Assembly (NCBI RefSeq): GCF_027924405.1
Contig: NZ_AP026978.1
Span: 4,402,001-4,466,000, forward strand
Direction of reading: 5' to 3'
Length of the DNA: 64,000 nucleotides
Source: Nocardia sputorum
GTDB taxonomy: Bacteria > Actinomycetota > Actinomycetes > Mycobacteriales > Mycobacteriaceae
Both the position numbers and the translations under genes were made by a program. Below are positions 8,565 through 16,042 of the stretch, piece by piece. Below the pieces are notes generated by a model. That model was not told where the DNA came from, ran no database searches, and worked only from the letters and a program-made list of their open reading frames with translations. The first letter of the stretch is position 1, and the number at the start of each line of letters is the position of its first letter.

Positions 8565-9086
8565 ATGGCCGCAGACACCCCGCTGACGGTGATCGGGAAC
8601 CTGACCGCTGATCCAGAGTTGAGGTTCACCCCCGCCGGTCACGCGGTCGCGAATTTCACCGTCGCCTCCACCCCACGGTATTTCGACCGCAACGCCAACG
8701 AGTGGAAAGACGCCGAGGCGTTGTTCATGCCGTGCAGCATCTGGCGTGAGGCCGCCGAGAACGTCGCCGAATCGCTCACCCGCGGTGCAAGGGTCATCGT
8801 CTCGGGCCGGTTGAAGCAGCGCAGCTGGCAGACCACCGAAGGTGAAAAGCGCAGCCGGGTCGAACTCGAGGTCGACGAGATCGGGCCATCGCTTCGGTTC
8901 GCCACCGCGAAAGTCAACCGCACCAGCCGCAGCGGCGGCACCGGGGGCTTCGGCGAGCAACGTGACCGCTCCCGCGACCTCGTCGGGGCAGCCACCGGCA
9001 GCCGCGGCGGTGACGACAATCCCTGGGCGACCACCAGCAGCGGATTCGGCGGCGGATTCGGCGGCAACGAGGAGCCCGGGTTCTAG
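8565..9086 (+). CDS. ssb: Single-stranded DNA-binding protein (SSB)
   Basis: Two ATGs lie at 8559 and 8565; the GAAGGAG ribosome-binding site at 8551-8557 is correctly spaced only for the second. The OB-fold runs from [19 protein letters not shown] through [29 protein letters not shown] and [15 protein letters not shown]. The Gly/Ser-rich tail ends EEPGF, which keeps the terminal Phe but is much less acidic than the DDDIPF-type tip that recruits partner proteins. It is probably the plasmid's own SSB, coating single strands during replication or transfer. It is the last clear gene before a hairpin-rich gap. Confidence 0.92.
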   Translation: MAADTPLTVIGNLTADPELRFTPAGHAVANFTVASTPRYFDRNANEWKDAEALFMPCSIWREAAENVAESLTRGARVIVSGRLKQRSWQTTEGEKRSRVELEVDEIGPSLRFATAKVNRTSRSGGTGGFGEQRDRSRDLVGAATGSRGGDDNPWATTSSGFGGGFGGNEEPGF

Positions 9087-9154
9087 AAACCCGTCCCGCG
9101 TGACGCCGACCTCCCCGCCCCCGTAGCGATCACGAGCAGCTCGTCGCGGTGGCT

Positions 9155-9184
9155 GGATATACCCGCCCCCGATCGGGTGTATCC
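9155..9184 (+). terminator. Hairpin downstream of ssb
   Basis: An 11-bp stem (GGATATACCCG / CGGGTGTATCC, one G-T pair) around an 8-base C-rich loop, 69 bases after the ssb stop. The position fits an intrinsic terminator, although no U-run follows. Confidence 0.45.
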
Positions 9185-9280
9185 ACCCACTGTCTCACTC
9201 GACATCCGGGCATCCAGCGTCGGCGGCGCGCACCGAGCCAATCGCGGGGCATCAGCGCCGCGGAGAACGGGACCAGCTTC

Positions 9281-9306
9281 GCCCACGCCTGGCAACAGGC
9301 GTGGGC
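9281..9306 (+). repeat. Perfect 11-bp hairpin with GCAA tetraloop
   Basis: Arms GCCCACGCCTG and CAGGCGTGGGC pair perfectly around GCAA, a GNRA-type tetraloop. It is either a second terminator-like element or part of a structured leader. No gene overlaps it convincingly. Confidence 0.5.
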
Positions 9307-9778
9307 GGCCCCTCGACCGGCCCGACGACCCGCACATCTGATGCCGACTCCCGCCCATCCAGGAAACGTGCGGCCCACCGTCGCTGCCCTGGTCGGCTAC
9401 CGGCCCGCTCGACCGAGACGGTGACCCACCGCAGGTGCTGAGCGGGTGTGGCGGTTGGTGAGGGCTGGGTGTCTGGCCGTCGGCCCCGCCCTTCTGAGTG
9501 CTACCAGGACGTGAACCCGCCACGGCTGCGGGCCCGCGCCCGGCCGTCACCGAATTCGCCCGGCGCGCCGCCTCTCTCGAATCCGGCAGACCGGTGGTGT
9601 GCGCAGCGAATTCGCCGCCGACCGTTCCGGCGCGTTCCCTCCGCCGTGTCGGACTCCCACCCTGGTCGATCGCACTCAGGCGGGTCAGACGACCAGCCGC
9701 CCAGCCCCGTGCCGGGGTTACGTACGTGGCGTCCGGCACGGGGCCGAGCTGTTTCCAACGACAGAACAGGACCCAGTG

Positions 9779-11356
9779 ATGACCGCAACGTTGAACGCAC
9801 CCGAGACCACCGGCACTGTCATCGAAGTCGCTGAGACCGCTTCTCCGTTCGCCGCCGCACTCGGCGAGATCGAATACCTCCTGAACACCGATCCCGACGC
9901 CGCACGGGAACGCTTCACCGCCGTGCTGGCCCTCGCCTCCCCGGCCGAGCGTGAATTCCTCGACCGCGCCGCCGAGATGTTGACCCGCTCCCCGTGGAAG
10001 ACCGCAGCGCGGCAGCTGGGATGGATGGCCAAAAGCCGCCCCGAACTCCGATCGCTGATCATCGACCACACCGCCGAGGGAGACCCGGGCCTGTACCGGC
10101 CCGAACTGCCCCAGCCCTCCGAGGTGTCGATCGAGGCGTCCGAATGGGTGCGTCGCTCCATCCGGGATCGCCGCTCCCGCGACCGTGACACCGCCACCCC
10201 GTCGGCGGCCACCGACGCCGCCCGCTACCAACCGGAGAAGGTCGCCGCCCGCCGTGCCCGTATTCCCGCGCCGACCCTCGGTGCGGTCAGCCTGCGTCAC
10301 CGTGCACGGGATCTGGCCGTGGCCAAGCGCCGCGACCGCGAGTACGCGGCCTATGCCGCGCAGCGGCTCTACGCGATCGACACCGCCGCAGACGAGGATC
10401 GCGCCCCGCCGGTGCCCGAGCCCCGGAAGAAGGCCGGGCAGGTGTGGGCGCACGTGCAGGCCGAGTTGTGGGAGCGTTCCTACTTCCTGCACGTCGCGCA
10501 GTGCTACACCGAAGCCGACCGGCACCTGCTCGCTCCCGAGCTGCCCGAACGCCACATCGCGACCGAGCGTCCTCACGCCGGGCTCGAGGACGCGACCCGG
10601 AAGTTCCTGCGCGAGCACGGCACCGAACCCGAACCTTCGGGACGCACGCGCGGCACGCGTGCCCGACGGACCCGCCCGCAGTTCCCGCCACGAATCACTC
10701 CGGCCGACCAGTCCCGCTTCGCGGCCCGGCGCACCGGGCTCGCGGTCCCCAGCGACCGTGACGAGTATCTGCCCTACAGCGAACTCGATGTCCGCGAGTC
10801 CACCTGGCAGGGCTCGGGGTTGGACTACGACCTGGCCGCGATGACCCCGTATCTCGGGTGGCCGTGCGTGGGCTGCTGGATCGACCGGCCCGCCGCCGAC
10901 CGCCGTCCCTTCCACACCCGCGACGGGGTGGTGGTCAGCGACGACGGACTCTGCGATGTCTGCCGCGCCGACGGCCACCCCGGAATCCCCGAACTGCCCA
11001 CCGGATTCGGGATGCGCACCTTCATCGACTCCCGCTGCGCCCACATCGCCGCCGCGCATCCCGTCCAGGTGCGGGTGTTGCTGGACCGGGTGCGCGCCGC
11101 CTCGGCGAACACCGGGCCGACCTGGCGGCTGATCACCCGGTGGATGGCCATGAACCTCGAACAGCCCGAACGCGCACCCCGCCACGCCGCGCGTCGGCCG
11201 CGGCGGGGCGCGTCCGCGCTCGGGGCCGGGCAGCGGATCGGGCGCTGCGACGCCTGCGCCCGCAACGGTGTCGTGCACGCCGACAACTACTGCACCGACT
11301 GCCGCATCGACCTCGGCCTCGTTCCCACTGCCCGCCGCACCAGCGCGGTGGCCTGA
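9779..11356 (+). CDS. Zn-finger-containing hypothetical protein (525 aa)
   Basis: The ATG at 9779 (a GTG at 9776 is equally close) follows AACAGGACCC. Residues 1-130 are helical and acidic; the middle is Arg- and Pro-rich. The C-terminal third has CVGC and CDVC pairs (about 120 bases apart), and the end has CDACARNG and CTDC, consistent with two zinc-binding modules. No catalytic motif is recognised. The long - strand frame on the same DNA is a shadow. Proteins with this architecture occur on actinobacterial plasmids, but I know of no assigned function. Confidence 0.7.
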   Translation: MTATLNAPETTGTVIEVAETASPFAAALGEIEYLLNTDPDAARERFTAVLALASPAEREFLDRAAEMLTRSPWKTAARQLGWMAKSRPELRSLIIDHTAEGDPGLYRPELPQPSEVSIEASEWVRRSIRDRRSRDRDTATPSAATDAARYQPEKVAARRARIPAPTLGAVSLRHRARDLAVAKRRDREYAAYAAQRLYAIDTAADEDRAPPVPEPRKKAGQVWAHVQAELWERSYFLHVAQCYTEADRHLLAPELPERHIATERPHAGLEDATRKFLREHGTEPEPSGRTRGTRARRTRPQFPPRITPADQSRFAARRTGLAVPSDRDEYLPYSELDVRESTWQGSGLDYDLAAMTPYLGWPCVGCWIDRPAADRRPFHTRDGVVVSDDGLCDVCRADGHPGIPELPTGFGMRTFIDSRCAHIAAAHPVQVRVLLDRVRAASANTGPTWRLITRWMAMNLEQPERAPRHAARRPRRGASALGAGQRIGRCDACARNGVVHADNYCTDCRIDLGLVPTARRTSAVA

Positions 11357-11459
11357 CCGACCCTGCACGAATCTCCTCTCCCGTGTTCGCCGGTCCGCCG
11401 CGGTGTCGACCCCTGCGGCGGACCGGTCCACCATCCCCCAACCGACAGGAGCCCCCCTC

Positions 11460-11876
11460 GTGCGTCGACTCCCGAACCGAGCCCGCCGCGCACTGCGCGC
11501 CCTCCGCGACGCCGTGTCCGCACCCGCACCGCACCCGGGCGAGGTCCGGGTGCGGGTCTACCTCAACACCGACCCGACCGCGCTGCTGACCGGATACCGG
11601 CCCGACGCACCGGTCACGCTGGCCTACACCTACCTGCTGCGCGTCGACCCGGTCACCGACACCGACGCGGTTGTGCTCGAACGTGTCTTCGCCGCGTTCA
11701 ACGATCATCCCGAACACGCCGACGACCAGATCCACACCGACACCTGGTACGCGAAAGGGATACAGGGTGTCACAGGACTGCGGTCACTGTCGGTCGGCGA
11801 CCTCGTCGGACTCGACGACCGTCACTACGCCTGCGCGTCGACCGGATGGTCGCCCGTTCCCACCCCACCCGTCTGA
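11460..11876 (+). CDS. Hypothetical protein (138 aa)
   Basis: GTG start 8 bases after ACAGGAG, preferred to the longer in-frame start at 11268, which overlaps the upstream gene. The product has a basic N-terminus (MRRLPNRARRALRALRDA), then a beta-rich body (VRVRVYLN, VTLAYTYLLRVD), YAKGIQGVTGLRSLSVGDLVGLDD and a final YACASTGWSPV. The last part resembles small actinobacterial plasmid proteins with a 'sLSvGDvv.l' motif. Function unknown. 101 bases separate it from the DUF4326 gene. Confidence 0.6.
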   Translation: MRRLPNRARRALRALRDAVSAPAPHPGEVRVRVYLNTDPTALLTGYRPDAPVTLAYTYLLRVDPVTDTDAVVLERVFAAFNDHPEHADDQIHTDTWYAKGIQGVTGLRSLSVGDLVGLDDRHYACASTGWSPVPTPPV

Positions 11877-11977
11877 CTCACCCGTCGCCACCGCGGCCCC
11901 AGCCGAGACAGATCTCCCAACGCAGCCCGCGCAGCACCGCGCCGTTCCCAGCACCCGAACCGGAGGAAGACGCCACC

Positions 11978-12391
11978 ATGGTTCACTACATCGATCCTGT
12001 ACAGCTGGACACCACCGAACTCCAACAGCACCTCGCCGCTGGCACGCCGGTCGTGGTGTCCATCCGCGCCGAGGCCGGACACACGCACCTGATCGACTGG
12101 GCGCGACGCCACAACCTATTCGTGCGCATCGACCGGGCCAGCGACTGGGGCAACCCCTACATCATCGGCCGCCACGGCAACCGCGACGACGTCATCACCG
12201 CCCACGCCCACCACATCCCCCGCCGTGTCGACCTGCTCACCCGCCTGCGACGCGGCGCACTCGCCGGGCATGTCCTCGGCTGCTGGAGCGCACCCAAACC
12301 CTGCCACGGCCACACCCTCAGCGCACTGAGCCTCGATCCCGACCTCGACCCGCTCGCGGCCGTCCGGATCCAGCAGCGCAGGCGAACGTGA
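11978..12391 (+). CDS. DUF4326 domain protein
   Basis: ATG at 11978 follows CGGAGGAAG by 8 bases, which fixes the start. Residues around VRIDRASDWGNPYIIGRHGNRDDV and GHVLGCWSAPKPCHGHTL are the hallmark blocks of DUF4326: the WGNP motif and the C-x(6)-CHG motif. The domain is short and common in phages and plasmids. Its role is unknown, although the conserved Cys/His/Asp residues suggest a small enzyme. It ends the + strand plasmid block and is followed by a G-poor tract. Confidence 0.85.
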   Translation: MVHYIDPVQLDTTELQQHLAAGTPVVVSIRAEAGHTHLIDWARRHNLFVRIDRASDWGNPYIIGRHGNRDDVITAHAHHIPRRVDLLTRLRRGALAGHVLGCWSAPKPCHGHTLSALSLDPDLDPLAAVRIQQRRRT

Positions 12392-12439
12392 CCGCACGGC
12401 CGTCAGACACCCGACAGCCGTCATCACGGTAGGAACCGG

Positions 12440-12595
12440 ATCAACCCGCTCCAGTTCCTACCTCCCCATGCCCACGCACTCACCGATCACCCGCACACCG
12501 CTCCCAATCTCTCCCCAGCCATCCACAATCCCACCTCACCACCCACCATCTACATCCATCCACCCCCTTTCATCCACATCCCTTTTCTCAAGCAG
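12440..12595 (+). terminator. C-rich, G-poor tract (possible Rho-utilisation site)
   Basis: Directly after the DUF4326 gene about 130 bases are almost free of G on the + strand, with many CC/CA/TC steps. Such C-over-G bubbles are what Rho loads on. Position at the end of an operon fits a Rho-dependent terminator. This is inferred from base composition only. Confidence 0.35.
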
Positions 12596-12699
12596 ACCTC
12601 TTGCATCGAGGATAACTTTCCGGACTCACTCCTAAAACACGACAACTTCGAGGTCGCGCAGGTGGACTATCGCGAGGGTGTGACTGATCAAAAATTTGT

Positions 12700-13272
12700 T
12701 GCCCCGAACCCGTTTGCGAGGGCCGCGATGCCGCTACGGCCAAGCAGCATTGGCGTGGAATCTCACACGCCGCCTTCGACGACTCCCAGCCAGCCGCGCA
12801 ATCAGGTCCGTCCGCGACCTGCTCGCCGCCGCCGATGTCCTCCCGCCATACCGGCCGGCGGTCGAACGTATCCATCCCTGGTGCGAGAGACCCTCGCACC
12901 TCTGCCGAAACCGCATGCCGACCTACTCGGCCGCTTCACACGCTGGAACCTCCTACGCCGCCTGAGCAAACTCGAAGCACACGGCAACGTCACCCGAGGC
13001 GCGGTCCAGCATGCCCCCGCCACCATTCTCGCTTCGATCCGCTTCCTGACCTGGCTCGAGGAGCACAACATCGCAATGCCCGATCTCACCCAGAGCATCC
13101 TCGACCACTGTCTCATCGACCACCCCGAAACAGGCCCAAGCCTCGCCCTTTCCTCGACTGGCCCAGCAATACCGAACTAACGCAGTCCTTCACGATCCTG
13201 GCTCCGAAACGCCCCGAACCACAGGCCGCCCTCTCCGACACCGGACGTTGGCGCCACGTCGAAACACTGCTG
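12700..13272 (+). pseudogene. Tyrosine recombinase relic, 5' part
   Basis: Three frames carry successive pieces of one actinobacterial site-specific recombinase: RDLLAAADVLPPYRPAVERIHPW, then LGRFTRWNLLRRLSKLE ... ILASIRFLTWLEEH, then RPFLDWPSN ... SDTGRWRHVETLL. At least two frameshifts separate them. The last piece ends exactly at an IS3-family element, and the protein resumes on its far side (HDNTIRLYTHIAGLFLLLFAQPLSR). The gene was therefore already a recombinase, and is now broken both by frameshifts and by the insertion. It may once have mobilised this element. Confidence 0.75.
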
Positions 13273-13315
13273 TGAACCGCCCCGGCTTTCCTGCCGGTGT
13301 TTTACGAGCCGATAG

Positions 13316-14287
13316 TCACTCGGCCCATCGGTCTGTGTCAGCGTAGTGCGCTGCCTCGTACTCGGTCGGTGAGATCATGCCCAGACTCGAATGCAAGCGC
13401 CGGTTGTTGTACCACTCGACCCATGCCGCGGTCGCGTACTCGACATCGGCGATCGTCTTCCACGGACCGTCGTGGAACACCGCCGTGCGGATGCATTCGG
13501 CCTTATAGAGGCCGTTTATGGTCTCCATCAGGGCGTTGTCGTAGGCGTCGCCGACGCTGCCGATCGATGGGCTGATGCCCTCGATCCGCAGATGCTCGGT
13601 GAAGCGGATACTGGTGTATTGAGACCCCGCATCGGAATGGCATGTCAACTGACCTCTTTCGACCGGATTACCTTCATGGCCACGGCGCCACAGCGCCATC
13701 CGTAACGGCACATCGACCAGCTCGACGTCCCGTTTGATCGAGGCATGCCAGCCCACGATCTTCTGGGAGAAGCAGTCCACAATGAACGCGACATACGAAA
13801 ACGACTGATACGTCCGCACATACGTGAAATCTGTCACCCACTTCCGGTCCGGCGCGACCGCGGTGAAGTCCCGGTCAAGTAGATCAGGTGCTCTGGTGTC
13901 GGCCGGGTTCGAGATCGTGGTCCTGGCTCGTTTACCACGCACGACACCGGTCAAGCCGAGCGAGCGCATGGCTCGGTCGACGGCCCCGAACCCGGCGTCG
14001 GGGAACAGGGTCCGGCGGATGAGAGCCAGCATCTTGCGCCGGCCATAGAGCCCTTCCGGGGTCAGCACACGCTGCCCGGCTGCGGTGGTGGTGAACGCCA
14101 GGGTCCGGATCGCGTCCTGGATCAGGGCGTCGGTCACGGTCCTGGCCGCCGGCCTGTTCCCGGGTCCAGCCGGGGCACACCAGGCCCGCAAGGTTCGTGC
14201 CGCGATCTTGAGCCCAGCGGTGCTGAGGGCGATCAAGATCGACTCGACGGCGTGACCAGCAGCGCGCATCTGGTCGGTGAATGCCAC
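13316..14287 (-). CDS. IS3-family transposase OrfB
   Basis: 323-residue integrase-fold (rve) transposase. Catalytic DDE residues are visible in WVTDFTY, HSDAGSQYTS and ALMETINGLYKAE, with the YNNRRLHSSLG block near the C-terminus. It is in the -1 frame relative to OrfA and its frame is open upstream (KPLIVAFTDQ), so production of an OrfAB fusion by programmed frameshifting is expected, as known for IS3. The stop lies about 40 bp inside the inverted repeat. Confidence 0.93.
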   Translation of the reverse strand: MAFTDQMRAAGHAVESILIALSTAGLKIAARTLRAWCAPAGPGNRPAARTVTDALIQDAIRTLAFTTTAAGQRVLTPEGLYGRRKMLALIRRTLFPDAGFGAVDRAMRSLGLTGVVRGKRARTTISNPADTRAPDLLDRDFTAVAPDRKWVTDFTYVRTYQSFSYVAFIVDCFSQKIVGWHASIKRDVELVDVPLRMALWRRGHEGNPVERGQLTCHSDAGSQYTSIRFTEHLRIEGISPSIGSVGDAYDNALMETINGLYKAECIRTAVFHDGPWKTIADVEYATAAWVEWYNNRRLHSSLGMISPTEYEAAHYADTDRWAE

Positions 14288-14289
14288 GA

Positions 14290-14601
14290 TCAGCGGTTTC
14301 GGGGGTCGAGTTCCCCCGCGAAGAAAATTGTCGCCGATTTCAGGATGTCGTTGACCTCACGCAGCCGCTTGTTCTCCGCCCGCAACCGGCGCAACTCGTC
14401 GCGTTCGTCGCTGGTCACACCCGGCACCTGGCCCGCGTCGATCTCTTCCTGCATCACCCAGCGCCGCACCGATTCCCGGGACACGCCGAGGGACTCGGCG
14501 ACCTGGACATGCACGGCACGCTCGGTCGAGTACTCCGAGCGGTGCTCCCGCACAAGCCTGACGGCCTGGCTCCGAAGCACTGGGTCGATCTTTTTGGGCA
14601 T
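14290..14601 (-). CDS. IS3-family transposase OrfA (HTH)
   Basis: 103 residues beginning MPKKIDPVLRSQAVRLVREH, with a helix-turn-helix (VAESLGVSRESVRRWV) and a C-terminal leucine-zipper-like helix (LRRLRAENKRLREVNDILK). This is the standard OrfA layout for binding IS ends and dimerising. It ends a few bases before the annotated OrfB start, in another frame. Confidence 0.92.
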   Translation of the reverse strand: MPKKIDPVLRSQAVRLVREHRSEYSTERAVHVQVAESLGVSRESVRRWVMQEEIDAGQVPGVTSDERDELRRLRAENKRLREVNDILKSATIFFAGELDPRNR

Positions 14602-14658
14602 GGCCCATATCCTTCCTGCTACCCCATAACGGGGCGGCAGAAAAGCGGGGGCGGTTCA

Positions 14659-15140
14659 CTGCACGACAACACCATTCGCCTCTATACCCACATCGCCGGA
14701 CTATTCCTACTGCTGTTCGCGCAACCACTGTCCCGCATCTGCCGCACGCACCCCGAGCAAGTCACACCCCATGACAACAGCACAGTCCTTCAATACCGAC
14801 CCCATCGAGATGCCCGAACCACTCCTACGCGACCATCTCGCCCACGGCGCGCCCACCTCCTACGCCAACACCGGACGCTGGCTCTCCGTCGGCCAACAAC
14901 CTGAAAACAACTGGTGACCAGAGACATTAGCCCGAACTCGTCGCCTGCGGCATCCAACCGTCCCACGCCCGGAAAGCCGCCTGTTTCCACCTCTCCGCCG
15001 AAATGCCCACCCCAGTCCTCGCCGACCTCCTGGGACTCAGCACCATCACCGACAACCGCTGGGGCAAACTTGCTGTCGAGCCTGGAACCACTACACCGCC
15101 CTCCGCCCACAACAACCTCAAACACGAGTGAACCCAGCCC
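14659..15140 (+). pseudogene. Tyrosine recombinase relic, 3' part
   Basis: Continues the relic interrupted by the IS3 element: HDNTIRLYTHIAGLFLLLFAQPLSR in one frame, then MPEPLLRDHLAHGAP ... NTGRWLSVGQQPENNW in the next, then weaker traces (PVLADLLGLSTITDNRWG) in a third. At least two frameshifts are present, so no functional protein is made. The short open frames in this stretch are fragments of it. Confidence 0.7.
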
Positions 15141-15432
15141 AACAGTCGTCATCCTCCGGGCAACACTGGCCAATCCTGACCACCATGGATCAGCCACACA
15201 AACAGACCATGACCTGCAAGTTTGATCCGAGAACGGAACTAGTGACTTCACTACATTCACGAGAGTGCGCTACAACCTTGTCCCCATTTGGGGGTAAGGT
15301 GCGTAAGACTCAATGATTAGAGACACCAGCCGAACAGGTCCGAGCCGCCATCTCAGCAGCGACCCGGACCTCCTCAGTCACTGCCGCCTGTGATCTAGCC
15401 CTCCAAGCTTCGAATCACATGCAGCAGCCACG

Positions 15433-15471
15433 CCCCTAGCTCGGTGGGAATCTCTCCCACCGAGCTAGGGG
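15433..15471. repeat. Perfect 17-bp inverted repeat (possible oriT or terminator)
   Basis: Arms CCCCTAGCTCGGTGGGA and TCCCACCGAGCTAGGGG are exact complements around ATCTC. It lies about 570 bp upstream of the MobF relaxase gene with no gene overlapping it. Relaxases nick next to inverted repeats of this kind, so oriT is a reasonable guess; an intrinsic terminator for the decayed recombinase is the alternative. Confidence 0.6.
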
Positions 15472-15644
15472 GGCTATCACCCGCCCTCCTCGGCAGGGTA
15501 CGCACCACCAGATCAACGATCGTTACGGCAGTACGCGCCCACAGGATGGACTCCAACCAGCGTCGAGCCCCGCTACGGCGACTTTCGTGCCGCGACGGAT
15601 CTGGTTTCTCAGTTGTCACTTCACCTCCCTGACTCTCAACGGAA

Positions 15645-15701
15645 CCACCACCGAGCGGTGGTGGCTTCAGCCGACCTGCACAGCAGGACTCGGTTGAAGC
15701 C
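15645..15701. repeat. Two adjacent hairpins upstream of the relaxase gene
   Basis: First hairpin: CCACCACCG / CGGTGGTGG with a 2-base centre (15645-15664). Second: GGCTTCA-GCCGA-CCTGC (15663-15679) pairs with GCAGG-TCGGT-TGAAGCC (15683-15701), a stem of about 17 bp with one small bulge and a 3-base loop. Clustered inverted repeats before a relaxase gene are typical of transfer origins, and the two hairpins overlap by two bases so they cannot both form fully. Confidence 0.55.
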
Positions 15702-15945
15702 ACCCCACCTAGCAGAGTGACTCACCCGCCGCACGCCGAGTACGCACGCACGCGAGAGTCAGGCGACAGGCAACGCCGATCGACCAGACGGCAAGAGTCT
15801 ACGCAAGATTCGGCCATGGACACACCCGCGATGGCAGCGCAGGCGATGGCAGGGCCAGCCGGCCTAAAAGTCCACACCCAGAGCACCAGGTTCGCTGTCG
15901 GCGCGTTCCGGTTGGATATTGGCGCCTCGAATACCGTCCTCCCCG

Positions 15946-15974
15946 TTACAATTAAGTACCAGCGAGGCTATAGT
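15946..15974 (+). promoter_or_regulatory. Sigma-70-like promoter for the relaxase gene
   Basis: TTACAA, exactly 17 bases, then TATAGT, in a locally AT-rich stretch. The predicted start of transcription is about 60 bases upstream of the relaxase ATG. It argues against the 110-codon frame at 15717-16046 being a gene. Confidence 0.6.
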
Positions 15975-16042
15975 TGCATTTTCGTGCGAACAGACAAATT
16001 TACCCCTAGGCGAGATGGCGCACTGCATGTCTTCATAGATAC

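Larger units (their letters stand above)
9087..9778. other. Non-coding gap with two strong hairpins
   Basis: No frame in this 690-base stretch has a ribosome-binding site and a protein-like sequence. A 91-codon frame at 9149-9424 is possible but unconvincing. The gap holds the two hairpins listed separately (9155-9184 and 9281-9306). It separates SSB from the 525-residue Zn-finger protein and may hold the terminator of the first operon and the promoter of the second, although I see no consensus promoter. Confidence 0.55.
13273..14658 (-). mobile_element. IS3-family insertion sequence (1386 bp)
   Basis: Both ends begin TGAACCGCCCC (imperfect inverted repeats of about 23 bp), and the element is flanked by the direct repeat CTG at 13270-13272 and 14659-14661, a 3-bp target duplication typical of IS3. 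It carries orfA and orfB on the - strand in different frames. Removing it with one CTG restores the reading frame of the surrounding recombinase relic (E-T-L-L-H-D-N), which confirms the boundaries. The element looks intact and potentially active. Confidence 0.92.

Noticed and set aside
9083..11434. 783-codon frame on the - strand
   Set aside because: It is the antisense shadow of the + strand 525-residue gene, which has a start site and zinc-binding Cys pairs; the - strand product has a typical shadow composition (Gly, Arg, Val rich).
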